Origin: Brienomyrus brachyistius
Lineage: Eukaryota > Chordata > Actinopteri > Osteoglossiformes > Mormyridae
DNA: 64,000 nucleotides
Assembly: GCF_023856365.1 (NCBI RefSeq)
Contig: NC_064539.1
Location: forward strand, 17,859,019-17,923,018
Direction: 5' to 3'
The notes below the pieces were generated by a model. That model did no database searches. It was not told the DNA's origin and worked only from the letters and a program-made list of their open reading frames with translations. Both the position numbers and the translations under genes were made by a program. Below, one piece after another: positions 24,275-35,529 of the stretch. Each line of letters starts with the position of its first letter. The stretch's first letter is position 1.

Positions 24275-26768
24275 ATGAGGACCACAGCAGCGATTGCGTC
24301 CCTGATGCTCCTGGCATTCGGTGTCCTCGCCGATGTCCAGCCTCAGAAAGACTTTGACCTGCGGAAGGTGAGAACATCGCAGATTCCAGACTCTATTATG
24401 TCCTGCAGTGCTGTTGTTTTTTCTAAGGCGGACAGCCGCTGCATCACTGAGAGATACACACAAAGGCGACAAAATATCTCATCAATTATGTAACATAGGC
24501 AATAAATATTTCTTTACTAGATAACATTTGCGGCAAATTGAGAGTGGGGTAAGCTTCTTATGTAATGTGATGATGTGCTTTTTCATCACTGTTGAAATGA
24601 GATTTTCTTTTTATAAATTGTTTGTTCTTTAGGTACCGTGCTGTTTACTTGTCCGCACAAATGTTAAATATCTACAGAATGTAAACAGCAGAGTTCGAAA
24701 ATCACAGTTCCCAGGTTGCGACATCATCTTAGCAACAAGGAGCCAAGGTTCTCTCTTTGACACACAAATTAGAATCGGCAGGGTTGTTCTGCATTGTGCT
24801 GGTGCCATTTAGCAGTTTACAGGAAACAGCATCCATATATCAACGTTAATAACAGTGCCTGACTAGTCAGCAGACTCCCCGGCTCCCATAAGCTGTGCTC
24901 TTTCAGATCACCTAGCTTCTGACTGCCTGGTTAGTCTCCTGAGCAGCCTATCAGCACACTCTCCGTTCGCTTTACGCTGCTTTAATACACCACCCTTCCT
25001 TCCCATTGATCTCCTAACCTTCCTTTCTTGCATGTTGCAAAGCGTAATACTTGCCACTAGCTGTTTGTTGTTTGCTAAATATGATGAACGCAAAAACTAT
25101 ATATTTTTGTAATATTCTAAAAATATTTTCCAAACCTATTTGTGCGAGGGAAAGCGAATAGAATCTTCTCCAGGCTTTTTTAGTATTAAGTGTTAATGTC
25201 CCTGATTGAGTTGTTTTCTCTGCATTGTATATCCCTGATTTCTTTGCGTTTTAGACGTCATTTCCTGTTTTCTGTCTTCATTTGTGCATCTGTGTATGCA
25301 CTGGTTGGTCAGATATTCCTTTTTTTTTGCCCCAAATCAGTCTTGTCTCTTATTGTCAATCTGTTAATCTTTTACATGCTCAGTTTGGGGGAAAGTGGTA
25401 CCGGGTCGGACTGGCCTATGACTCCCCGGGGTTTGCGCGCTATCGAAACAGGTTCCGCATCTCCGTGGGCACCCTGACGCCACTATCGAGCGGCGACGCC
25501 GAGCTCACCATGTATGAGATGGGGTGAGTGAAACCGCCACCTACTACTGATGTTCCACAGGGGAACCTCAGAACATTGAGGATGGTCTATGTGCTCCTCC
25601 GCTGATACAGGTTGACAGGATGCCAGACCATCTCCTATGTGTATGAGAAGACAGCTGTGCCTGGGATGTTCAAGTACTTCAGCACACGTGAGTTTTGCGG
25701 CCCGTTAGACCAATGGGATGAGATAATTAGATAAATGTGTGGTAGAGCTCTTGGTGTGAGGTAGCTATCAATGAGGTGGGTAAAAGCATGTCGACAATGA
25801 GCAGTTGAGTGTTTTGCTGTGTTCCTTTAGGCCACAGCAGAGTCAAGGACATCATGGTGGTGGAAACCAATTACAATGAATATGCCCTGGTTCTGAAAAA
25901 CAAGAAGATAGATAAGGAATTGACACAGGTGGCTCTATATGGTGAGGATATGGAAGAATTATTATGACTAAGTGCACACTGGTAACAAGTCGTGATGCTG
26001 GGCTAAGAACCAGACTCTGCACCTGAACATTTGCAACTTAAATCTGAGCTCACACACGTTAGCATTCTGGAACACTGGGGAAGATGGTGGCGCAGGAGGT
26101 AGTGCTGTCCTTCGGCAAGCCGAGGGTTGCAGGTTTTTGCCCTGGTTCCTCCTGACCCCATCAGTGTCCTTGAGCAAGACGCTGAACCCCAAGTTGCTCC
26201 CGGTGTGCAGGTTGGCACCTTGCATGGCAGCCTTCGCCACTGGAGTGTGTGTGTTGTGAAATGTAAAGTCGCTTTGAGTACTTGTAGGAGTAGAAAAGCG
26301 CTGTATAAATGCAGTCCATTTAACACTGAAAAATGTGGCAGGAAATACCTAATACAATAATTATATACATATATATTATTATTTCTGTACAGTTACTGGA
26401 CATGACAAGCAACTGATAAAACACTGATAAGCCAATAAAGTGAAAGTACCAATGCATTTATTTTTCTCTAATTGCATTTTAATTGTCTCTGCTATAATTC
26501 CTTTTCTTTACTTTCTTTACTTTTTCGCAGGTCGCTCACAAAAGTTAAGGCCAGAGCTGGTGGAGAAGTTCAGGGAATTTTCTTTGTCTCTTGGATTTTC
26601 TAGGGAGTCTATTTTGACACCGTCTGCTACAGGTAAGCAGAGGAGCTGAATGTCGTATATTCTAATTATGGGCCATTCTGTGTAATGAACTGGACCCATA
26701 TTATATAGCTTTGCAAACTAAGAGAAATGATCTCTTTGTTCTCACCAGATGATTGTGGCCCAGCTTAA
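24275..26768 (+). CDS. ptgdsb: Secreted lipocalin, L-PGDS/alpha-1-microglobulin-like, six coding exons
   Basis: Coding exons are 24275-24367, 25384-25523, 25611-25687, 25831-25941, 26531-26632 and 26749-26768, giving 180 residues. Residues 1-19 are a signal peptide. The lipocalin motifs are visible: GKWY (motif 1), TNYNEYA (motif 2) and YGR (motif 3). A cysteine in exon 3 (LTGCQT) and one near the C-terminus (DDCGPA) can form the conserved disulfide. Lipocalins of this type carry small hydrophobic ligands outside the cell. The mature start DVQPQKDFDL and the RPELVEKFREF helix look like fish prostaglandin-D-synthase-type lipocalins, and human PTGDS sits in the same syntenic region. The position of the L-PGDS catalytic cysteine is serine here (RIS), so synthase activity is doubtful. 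Exon phases equal those of ambp, and exons 3 and 5 have identical lengths (77 and 102 nt). An A1M-only paralogue of ambp is the alternative. No Kunitz exons follow. Confidence 0.85.
26080..26325 (+). mobile_element. tRNA-derived SINE in lipocalin intron 4
   Basis: The head AGATGGTGGCGCAGGAGGTA resembles a tRNA A box, and GGTTGCAGGTTTTTGCCC stands where a B box is expected. The body contains TGTCCTTGAGCAAGACGCTG and the tail GCGCTGTATAAATGCAGTCC, all typical of a common teleost SINE. It lies within the intron, in sense orientation. Confidence 0.8.
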
Positions 26769-27275
26769 TTCCAGGGAAGGTGAGATATTCGCACCAATAA
26801 AATCTATTTACTGTGATTTAGTCCCAGCGCACAGAAATTTCTTAGACTGCATTTATCATGGCATGTATTTCTTTTTGTTTCAGGGAATCCTTTCTGGATC
26901 CTGTTCCCCAGATCAAAGAACTGCTCTCCTGCACTCTCAGCACAGCACCATTATACTTAAAAAGCTTTGCAGCATCTAACCATAGTATTGTGCTCTGGAC
27001 TACAGTATAGCTGCTAGACTCACTAACACTGCACACTGCAGTCGGCCAATTTATTCTGCCAAGTTAGGTCGAAACACATTAGAGCAATAAGACACCTGCA
27101 TCAAGCTACCTGTTTGTACCTGCACACATTTGCACAGTTCTCTTTGTCTCAGTGCCACTGAGGTTACCAGTCAGGTGCATGTATTTCTTTCACTGGCCAC
27201 CGAACCGACACCGATAAGCACTTATATTTAGGTGTCTGATGAACATGGGACAAGCCTGTAGCACCACTGTGAATG

Positions 27276-27281
27276 AATAAA
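27276..27281 (+). terminator. ptgdsb: Polyadenylation signal of the lipocalin gene
   Basis: AATAAA lies about 0.5 kb after the stop codon. A donor-like GGAAG|GTGAG just after the stop and an acceptor TTTCAG|GGAATCC near 26,883 suggest that the 3' UTR itself is split. Confidence 0.5.
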
Positions 27282-27299
27282 AGCTGAATCCCGTGCTTG

Positions 27300-28930
27300 T
27301 GATGAATTGACGTGCCTGTTTATTTGCGAAAGCTGCACATCACGCGCTTCCGGTTCGTTCCAGGATACCGTTAGAGACACGCGCTGGGTCACAAAGAGAT
27401 TTAGCAATCTGCAAAACCTGCCGCAAAACCCGCTGCTCCCTTCCGAAATGCCTGGTGCCACAATCACACTTTCTATCGTCTAGTTTCCATGGCTCATATA
27501 CTCTTCACGCTGTTGAATTTTCTAGTACCAGAACATCGTCATCATCATATTTCACATTAACAGGCAAATAGAGGGTTAGAAGTGAGGAGGTCATTTCATT
27601 TCACCGCGTCACATTTTCTGGTTATTTCTGGAGTCACAACCGGTCACATCAAACAGGTAACAGAAACTTGTTGCAGTTGGTATAACTGCTGCTACAACCA
27701 CTTTTTTTGCTATTAACTATTACCGATAGCAATACAAATACTAACCCTACCAAAAGCTCAGTGTTATACACAGACCTCTTGATCAGCAGAGAACCACTAT
27801 TGTACTACTGTCGCTTAAATCATTTCACTTTAGCTATTTTCTTGTTACGTTAAAAATTATTACACTTCAGGGGTCACAAACAATACAGTATAATACCGTA
27901 CTTAATACTTAATGTGTCAATTAACTAGAAACTACGTGTTAGTCACACGCTGATCCTATGCTAGTTCATTATTAATCGATCCTAACAGTTCGTTTCATCT
28001 AGTTACTATATTTGTTCATGATATGTTCTTGAGTAGTAACCGAGTTACCAAGTTACTTGTGTCCCCCCTCAAGTAAAATGTAACCATGATTACTTTCCTA
28101 CTGCTCCAGGGTATTTTGACCCCAGTGTTGCATTTTTTGCTTTATTTTTTTCCAATGTGAAGTAAAATGACTTTATAAACAGGGAAGCAAACCAGAGTCG
28201 ATGCAGCTAGAATACGAGTCTCTTAGAGAGCAGGACGCCTAACCACACGCATATGATTAAATTCACCAAATACGGGCTTGACAGGCATATCAAAGGAAAT
28301 GGCCTTTACTGTCAGGTGCTGCTGCTATGGGGACCCAGCCAGCTGGAGTGCGTAACAAGTTCAGACACACCTTCCCCCACCGGCGCGTTGCTTGTGGAAA
28401 CACGCTGAGACGCCCCAGACTCCCCCCAAACACCAGCACCAGGCCCCCTAACACCCATTAGAGTCGTCGTACTGGGCTCTGCTCTGCAACCAGTCCTTGG
28501 GTTTTATTTCCATTATAAATCTCTCCTGCTCAGGCACGGAAAAACGAAATCATCAATGCGACGATCCTCCCCCCAAAAAAATCAATTGAAGTTGCTAAAT
28601 GCCACAACACATAGCGAGACATTTCAGTTTAACATGAATATAAGTAATTGATCAACGGTATATTGCCAGCAAATCAGACTGTCGTGCTACAATTAGATCA
28701 GATTACCCGTGCCACCCTTTAAAAATAATATGCATCACAAATATCAAGAAAATCTTTCTGTAAAGCGAGAGTCAACGGTGAATTAAGACAGAAAGAGATA
28801 CCCAGAGGAACTGATAAGGCAGCCTTTGGTCTAGTTGCGGTGTTTGTATTTCAGGGAGGCCGTTTACTTAAAGCACACATCCCCTTGGGTCAATGTCCTG
28901 CTGTGGTGGTCAGCACAGGCTGGGGAGGAC
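27300..28930. other. Spacer between the two lipocalin genes
   Basis: No coding sequence is recognised and no Kunitz-like exon is present, so the upstream lipocalin is not a split ambp. It probably holds the ambp promoter. A weak tRNA-like stretch on the minus strand around 28,190-28,255 may be a SINE head. Confidence 0.45.
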
Positions 28931-28933
28931 TGA

Positions 28934-28943
28934 TTTTTAAATA
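28934..28943 (+). promoter_or_regulatory. ambp: Possible TATA-like element of ambp
   Basis: TTTTAAATAA lies about 46 bases upstream of the ambp start codon, which itself sits in a good context (GCCGCCATGC). The 5' UTR would be very short if this is the TATA box, so the assignment is weak. Confidence 0.3.
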
Positions 28944-28988
28944 ACGACACAGTGGCTCAGGACAACAGTCTGACTGGACACAGCCGCC

Positions 28989-31900
28989 ATGCACATCACA
29001 GTGCTGCTGCCGTTTCTGCTCCTGGCTGTCGGCACCCCAGCCTTTGGGGGGCCCCTGCCTTCGGAACCTGCGCTCCAGCCTCAGGAAAACTTCGACCTAA
29101 CCCGGGTAAGGAACCACAGTCTCCCTCTGTCCTTCTGAAGGTTTGCGGAGTGCTAGCATCGCATGTTCAGGTACTATAAGATTAGCACCAGTTACTGCTT
29201 TTTCTGTATGACGTATCCGTTGTGCCGGGTGATTGACTGATACTTGACATTGACTTGACACGGTATGGAGCAGTAGTCCTCGCCTTTTCCTCGCTTTCCT
29301 CCATTTCCTTGCTGTTATCGTTGCGTTCCGTTTGAACTCGGAAGACGGAATTTTCTCATTGGAAATTTCAACTGGAATAGCCCCTGAAGCTGGAATTCTG
29401 GTTTGGAAAGTCTGAGGAGCCTCTGCATCCCCCGACCTCAGAATTCAAGACAACTGCCCCCTTCATCATTGGAAGCCATAGTTATATACTGTTTCGTAGC
29501 GCTTACGTATTATTTCTGTTTCATTAAACAAGTCGTACACACAGTACTGTTCAATCGCTATCGGTGGACTTCTTGCTATGGTGTTTGTATGTGCAAAACA
29601 TCAGGTAATGCATTATCTACTAGTATTGCTAACAATGGCTAACAATGAACATGGCTAGTACTGATGTTGCTAAATGGCGTGTGACGTCATTCCGACCTCT
29701 GAGGTAAATGGAACGCAGCGTATCTCTACTCCTTGTTCCCTTCTGCATCTCAGTCCCTGTCCCTGTCTTCTAGTTTATGGGGAAGTGGCACGACATCGCC
29801 GTAGCGTCCAATTGCCCCTGGATACAAAAGCACAAAGACCACCTATCAGCGGGAACCATAGAAATAAATCAGGGGGTTACCAGCAATACCCTCAACCTGA
29901 CGAGAACTGCCATCAGGTGCCACTGCCACCACTAGGGGAGCTCTCCCCACTCACTACACGCTATCTCCTTGTAGCCGCCCCTCTGGCAGCATTAACATGA
30001 ACATGTACATATAGCCTACAATATGGATCATTAATGAATAACAAACACCAAAATCAATCCATATTTATATAATCCCAACAGTATTAAAGCAATATGAATG
30101 ACGTTTTGTGTTCCAGTAGTGCACATTTGACACTCTGCTCATACTCTGATGGTATAATGTTTTTGTTCTTGTATGTTTGTGTGCAGGCGTGGAGAGTGCA
30201 AACAAAAATTTATGTCCTACGAGGTAACGGACACTTCTGGGAAGCTGTCGTATCACAATGCAAGTGAGTCGCTACAGATGATGCTTGCCTGTTGGGTTTG
30301 GAATTCCTGCCTATCGGGCCGACCCAATATGTAGATGACAGAAAAAGATATGCAAAGGTACGATACCAGTCAAAAGTTTGGACTCACCGAGCTGCGTACA
30401 AAGGAGAGTGATGGCATCAGTATGAATTGGTTTTGGAGGAGTTTGACTAGATAGTGAAGAAAAGCGGCCAATGAGAGCTCAGCTCTCAGTGGGACCTCCT
30501 TCAGGCCAGCTGGGAAAGCATCACAGGAGGCCACCTCATGGAACTGGCCTACAGGAGACAGTAGGTTCAGCCAGTCGCTGGAGCAGTTGGGGTTAAGGGC
30601 CTTGCTCAAGGGCCCAATGGTGGGATGAATCTGCCAATCACGGGATTCGAACCAGCAACCTTCTGAGTCCCAACACACAGTGCTGTCCCCCCAACAAATA
30701 ATGTTTTTGGCTAGTGCATAATTCCATATATGTTATTTTATAGTTTTGATGTCTTTATAATAATTCTAAAATGTAGATTATAGTACAATAATACCTTCCC
30801 ACGGATGGGTGTGTCCAAACTTTTGACTGGCACTGTATATGACACAGTGAATGGAATGGTCCCTCAACCTGAACAATACTGAGCCCACAGATGTTGGCAT
30901 AGCATGTTGGGTAGCATTATCAAGCGCGATTACGGAACGTTTGTGATGCTGTGTTCTGGCCTGCAGAGTGGAAGGCTGACGTGGATGCATACGTGGTCCG
31001 CACTAATTACCACGAATATGCCATCGTGGTCATGAGAACGCAGAAGCAGGGTGGCAACAAGACCACCACACTGAAGCTCTATGGTAATGACTGACATGGA
31101 GTCACATGGGCGAGAGAAAAACATCAAGTTTTCTGTCAGTATCACTGTACTGCTGTGTAGAGATTGCATGTGTGTATAGAAGACCTACATGCAGCTGTTT
31201 CCTAAGTTTAATGTATCTGCGTTTAAATGAATGATATTATTAAATCATATTGTATAACTCAATAAAAATGCTGCAGGTTCAAATAATGTCGAAAACTATA
31301 GAAAGGGGGGTTACTGTGCTATGGTGACTCTCCTTCTGCTCTTTATCTTATTTTTGCGGGATTTCCAAAGGTAAATTTGTTTGAATATTGCTTATATCAC
31401 CAAGTAAATGTACGACGAAAGTGATTGTCATGAGACGTGCGGATCTCACGGTTTATCAGGTCGCAGCCCGGACCTGCGCTCCAGCCTTGTGGAAGAGTTT
31501 ACCCAGCTGGCCAAAGAGCAAGGACTGAACGACGACGCCATCATCATTCTGACGAAGACAAGTACTCCCCCTCTGTCTTCAGCCATAACATACTCACATC
31601 TGTAAGCAGAGGCCAGAACTAACCCTTTGAACTTACTTGTTTCTCTCTGCAGAGGAATGTGTTCCTGGAAATCCAGCCCAGTTGCCAGAAATTCAGGTAC
31701 ACAAGATTAAACTTGATTACACTCGATCTTGTCTTCACCTGTCTCTCCTATTGCCCATGCTCACTTATCTCCAACCCTGTCCACAAACAGAGACTCAAAA
31801 GAAACGTTGTCCTGCCCTCACCTGAGGAAGGTTCAGCCGTAGACACGCCCATGTTTATAAATGAAGGTATTTCAGTATCCTGTGAATAGGGGGCAGGGGG

Positions 31901-33548
31901 CAAGTGACTGGATTTCAACTCAGAATCACAAGCTTTTCTCCCCTAACTCACTGGTGCCTTTTCTCAGACTCCTGCATGAGCCCCCCAGATGCAGGTCCAT
32001 GTTTCGCCATGTTTTCACGCTATTTCTACAACTCCACCCTCATGGCCTGCCAGGAGTTCATCTTTGGTGGTTGCCTGGGCAACCAGAACAACTTCTTGAC
32101 TGAAAAGGCCTGCCTTCAGACATGCCGCACTGAAGGTACCGCAAGGAACATCATAAATGTAAAGTTCAGGATCTGATGAAGGCTGCTTTTCACAGTGTGA
32201 CGACACATACGGGACACATATACATCAGCATTCATAAAAGGCTTATACTACATTAAAACATTTATGATAATGTGCAGCATGGAACAATATTTCACTGAGT
32301 CAGTTTCCAAGATGCAGTGGTGGTCTTGCATACTGTATAATCCAATTTGAACATCTAATCATACAAATCATACAAATCATGATCATACAATTCACTTAAG
32401 TTACAGAATCGGCCTTTTATTGTGTGCATCTTTTTCATTTCATGTGTCATTTCATGTGTCATTTCATGTGTCATTTCATTTTTTCATTTCATTTTCCACT
32501 TTATTTCACTGTATCTTCCGCTTTCCAGCGGCCTGCAGGCTGCCTATTGCCCCTGGGAAGTGCACTGGCCAGGAGCAGCTCTGGGCCTTTGATTCCATAA
32601 GCGGAAAGTGCGTGTCCTTCAAATATGGCGGCTGTAAGGGAAACGGCAACAAGTTCTACAGCCAGAGGGAGTGCGAGGAGTACTGTGGCGTGATCAAGGA
32701 CGGTAAGGCCGCAAAGGCATTGGAGTGTTCAGGTACAGATACCAACAGATACCCTAAGGTATTATAAAGGAGTAAAGAGAATTCTGATGATGAAACATCA
32801 AGGAAAGGTATCTCTGTTCTGCTCGTCATTATCATTATTGCCCAGCAATTGCATTATGATAAGCAACAAAAAACTGTCCACTGAAAACTTTGAGTCTGTA
32901 AAATTTTTTAGTTTAATCCAGTCATCAAACACCTTAATAATACATGCTGGAAAATGATATAATATATCCATCCATCCATTTTCCAAACCGCTTATCCTAC
33001 TGGGTCGCGGGTGGTCCGGAGCCTATCCCGGAAGCAATGGGCACGAGGCAGGGAACAACCCAGGATGGGGGGTCAGCCCATCGCAGGGCACACTCACACA
33101 CCATTCACTCACACCTATGGTCAATTTAGCAACTCCAATTAGCCTTAGCATGTTTTTGGACTGTGGGGGGAAACCGGAGGAAACCCCACGACGACATGGG
33201 GAGAACATGCAAACTCCACACACATGTGACCCAGGCGGAGACTCGAACCCGGGTGCCAGAGGTGTGAGACAACAGTGCTAACCACTGCGCCACCATGCCG
33301 ATCCTGGTATAATATAATATAATATAATATAATATAATATAATATTATATAATATAATATAATATAATATAATATAATTCATGTTTTATCACTGTCTGAT
33401 CATATTTATGTTGTGAATTTATTTTTATTTTGTTGCTACACAGAAACACATGCTTACAGGTAAGTCAGGCTGTGAAAGGAGTGAGTAATCATACAATCTT
33501 CTATTCTTCTATACAACAGGAGATGAGGATCTGATGAAGGTCAACTGA
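28989..33548 (+). CDS. ambp: Alpha-1-microglobulin/bikunin precursor (AMBP), ten coding exons
   Basis: Coding exons are 28989-29105, 29774-29916, 30187-30263, 30967-31083, 31460-31561, 31653-31696, 31791-31866, 31968-32135, 32529-32702 and 33520-33548. They join in phase to 348 residues. In the family, a liver precursor is cut into the heme/radical-binding lipocalin A1M and the Kunitz inhibitor bikunin. Residues 1-20 are a signal peptide. Lipocalin motifs GKW, TNYHEYA and YGR are present, and the reactive A1M cysteine is kept in SNCPW. RLKR (exon 7) is the furin-type cleavage site. Exons 8 and 9 encode one Kunitz domain each, both with six cysteines. The expected P1 residues are Phe (GPCFAM) and Thr (GKCTGQ), unlike Met and Arg in human bikunin. 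The chondroitin site reads EEGSA rather than EEGSG. Sequons NLT and NKT (A1M) and NST (Kunitz 1) are visible. Confidence 0.95.
30364..30840. mobile_element. Tc1/mariner-like MITE in ambp intron 3, interrupted by a SINE
   Basis: CCAGTCAAAAGTTTGGACTC at the left end is inverted at the right end as GTGTCCAAACTTTTGACTGG, followed by CACTGTATAT. These ends belong to a very common teleost repeat with TA-type insertion. The middle of the usual element is replaced by a minus-strand SINE, so the two insertions are nested. Confidence 0.75.
30445..30695 (-). mobile_element. tRNA-derived SINE nested in the MITE
   Basis: Read on the minus strand it starts GGACAGCACTGTGTGTTGGG, with a B-box-like GGTTCGAATCCC and the body GGGCCCTTGAGCAAGGCCCT, typical of teleost tRNA SINEs. 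The left limit is approximate. Confidence 0.65.
32435..32480. repeat. Short tandem repeat before ambp exon 9
   Basis: The 12-base unit TCATTTCATGTG occurs three times in succession and decays into TCATTTCATTTT. It lies about 50 bases upstream of the Kunitz-2 exon, within the intron. Confidence 0.8.
32968..33299 (-). mobile_element. Full-length tRNA-derived SINE with L2-type tail, ambp intron 9
   Basis: On the minus strand it begins GGCATGGTGGCGCAGTGGTT (A box), has a B box GGGTTCGAGTC, and ends with the tail AAGCGGTTTGGAAAATGGAT and GGAT repeats. It looks complete and is the least decayed SINE in the window. An AATAT-type microsatellite starts directly at its head end. Confidence 0.85.
33308..33378. 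repeat. (AATAT)n microsatellite
   Basis: Pentanucleotide repeat with one phase shift, in ambp intron 9 beside the SINE. Confidence 0.9.
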
Positions 33549-33728
33549 AAGTCAGCTAAATGACTAGGCAGCAGAACAAATCAACCGACCAGCAAATACA
33601 GCGGTTTGGCAATAATGGAGTCATGATTAAACTATGCAGTATAATATGGAAACCAGTATTACCATTCTTTTTCCTTTCTGCTTATTTTATTAGTGAATCT
33701 GAGGCTCTTTTCTGAAGTGAAACGTTAC

Positions 33729-33734
33729 ATTAAA
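33729..33734 (+). terminator. ambp: Possible ambp polyadenylation signal
   Basis: The variant signal ATTAAA lies about 180 bases after the ambp stop codon. It is the nearest candidate, giving a short 3' UTR like that of mammalian AMBP. Confidence 0.45.
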
Positions 33735-35500
33735 GGTGCAACAACATTCAACTGTACACAAATCTATGTGGTGCTTTTATGCATTTTAAACTTAGAAAGG
33801 GGTCGGTGCCGACCCGAACACGATAACGAGGTTAAAAGCAGGAACACAGCTGATGCGCCTAGACTGTGTTAGGAACTGCCTGTGCTGAGCTGTGTTTCTC
33901 CTGACTGTGCCCTTCGGCTGTTTGCGCCGCTATATTAGAGAACGAACGAGCCAGTGAACGCCATCCCCTTCTTATTACCAGACCTAGTTTTCTCCTTATC
34001 ACATTTTTTCTCACTGTCATATCGGGTAAGAGAAATGCTGAACCGGTGATGAACCACGGTGGAGCCGATTTTTTTCTATTACAATCGGTAAAAAGAATTA
34101 GCCCGTTCACCGCAGAGCGGTGTAAGCACGTTCGTACTATAAAAGTCACAAGGTAAACCTTGTGCATTATTAAAATATTTTATGGTGCTGCCACAAACCA
34201 ATTTCATGATGTCATGTCTAAATACTGGCAGACAAACACAGCAATAAACAATCGTTAGTATTCAGTACAAGATAATTCAGTAGCTGGATATAGATATATG
34301 TATGAAAACAAAATATAATGTATTTTAATCTTTGTATGCTAACTCGACTTAATTTGCGGTATACGGGTTAAAATACAAGGTATTTTCTTGTCATAGCAGC
34401 GCGAAAGCACATAAAATAAGTACGTGTTTGTGCTTTTACTAACAATCGTTAGTAACAACGCACGTATCGTTCTTAAAGGTGAATGCGTACTTGCGTACCG
34501 GTTATGTGCACCCCTGACAATAACTCACTACAGGCAGTACACACACTCATCTAAGGTGTGTCCTTACATTGTGCTGTTATCTTGTGCTTCAAGCCTTGCA
34601 AAGAGTGATTGAATGGAAGATGGATGGATGGATGGATGCAATACAGACATTTCAATCTGTAACAAAAAAGCTGTATAACGCATTAGAATTTTGTGAAACA
34701 GACTGCAAACACAAAACATTAATATTGGTGATTCAGCGTCTCACTAGATACATCTCCACTGAAGCGAATAATTGAATGCACTTGTGTATTTGATGCTCTG
34801 TTATTTTTCTTGTGCGTTTTTTGCTGCAAACCCCCAGTCCAAGAAGGAAAATCCATACTTGGGGTGGTACAGTATAAATGCCAGAGTCACATCAAAATGA
34901 ACAACCAGAAAGACATTTCTGGGCCTGATGGGGTAAAACGTGCAGATTCGCAGCCTCGTCATACGCGAAGCCGGCAGACACGCTCTGCTGCGTGCATTTA
35001 AAGATCAGAGCCGATGCAGTCCTGTTAAAAATAGAGAGAATAGAGTGAGTGACATCAGCGCCTCTTTAGCACGGTAGCAGTCGGCGCTCGGTACTCATCG
35101 CTATATTCAAGCACAGTTTGCCCTTCGTCAATACAACATCGCTGGTCAGGACCATTATCACGGGGCAGAGACTTCTTACTCTCTGCAGGTCACACGCTAT
35201 CATCCAGCATGAGAAATAAGGCCTGCTTCAACCCCGTCCAGCAGCCTACTACTCAAAACTCAACGGCAATAAAGACTAGTCAGCAGGAACATCTTCAGAA
35301 AGCTCCATACTCCATCTGACCTTGCATAACGCCCATCTTGCTGTAATCGATACAGTGGGTCTCCGAATATTTAATTACCAAGCAACAAGTTATCTATCAT
35401 AAAAATCCACTTTTGCCTCAGATAGACAGAACCTCAAATCCAATGAGGATGCTGTCATGACATGGCTTAGGAGGGCGTCATGCTAACATGTTAAAAGGAT
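33735..35500. other. Intergenic sequence without a gene
   Basis: Only short open frames are present. A GGAT repeat lies at about 34,617-34,638. The part from about 35,000 may include the LTR or leader of the BEL/Pao relic that follows, but I could not identify paired LTRs. Confidence 0.4.
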
Positions 35501-35529
35501 CACAGCAATTAGTCATCGGTAGGCATGTG

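Noticed and set aside
24275..26768. First lipocalin as a truncated ambp whose Kunitz exons lie further right
   Set aside because: It has its own stop, 3' UTR and AATAAA, and ambp begins with its own signal-peptide exon at 28989; no Kunitz exon lies between.
33230..33299. tRNA gene on the minus strand (A and B boxes present)
   Set aside because: The boxes belong to the head of a full-length SINE; no cloverleaf acceptor stem is formed.
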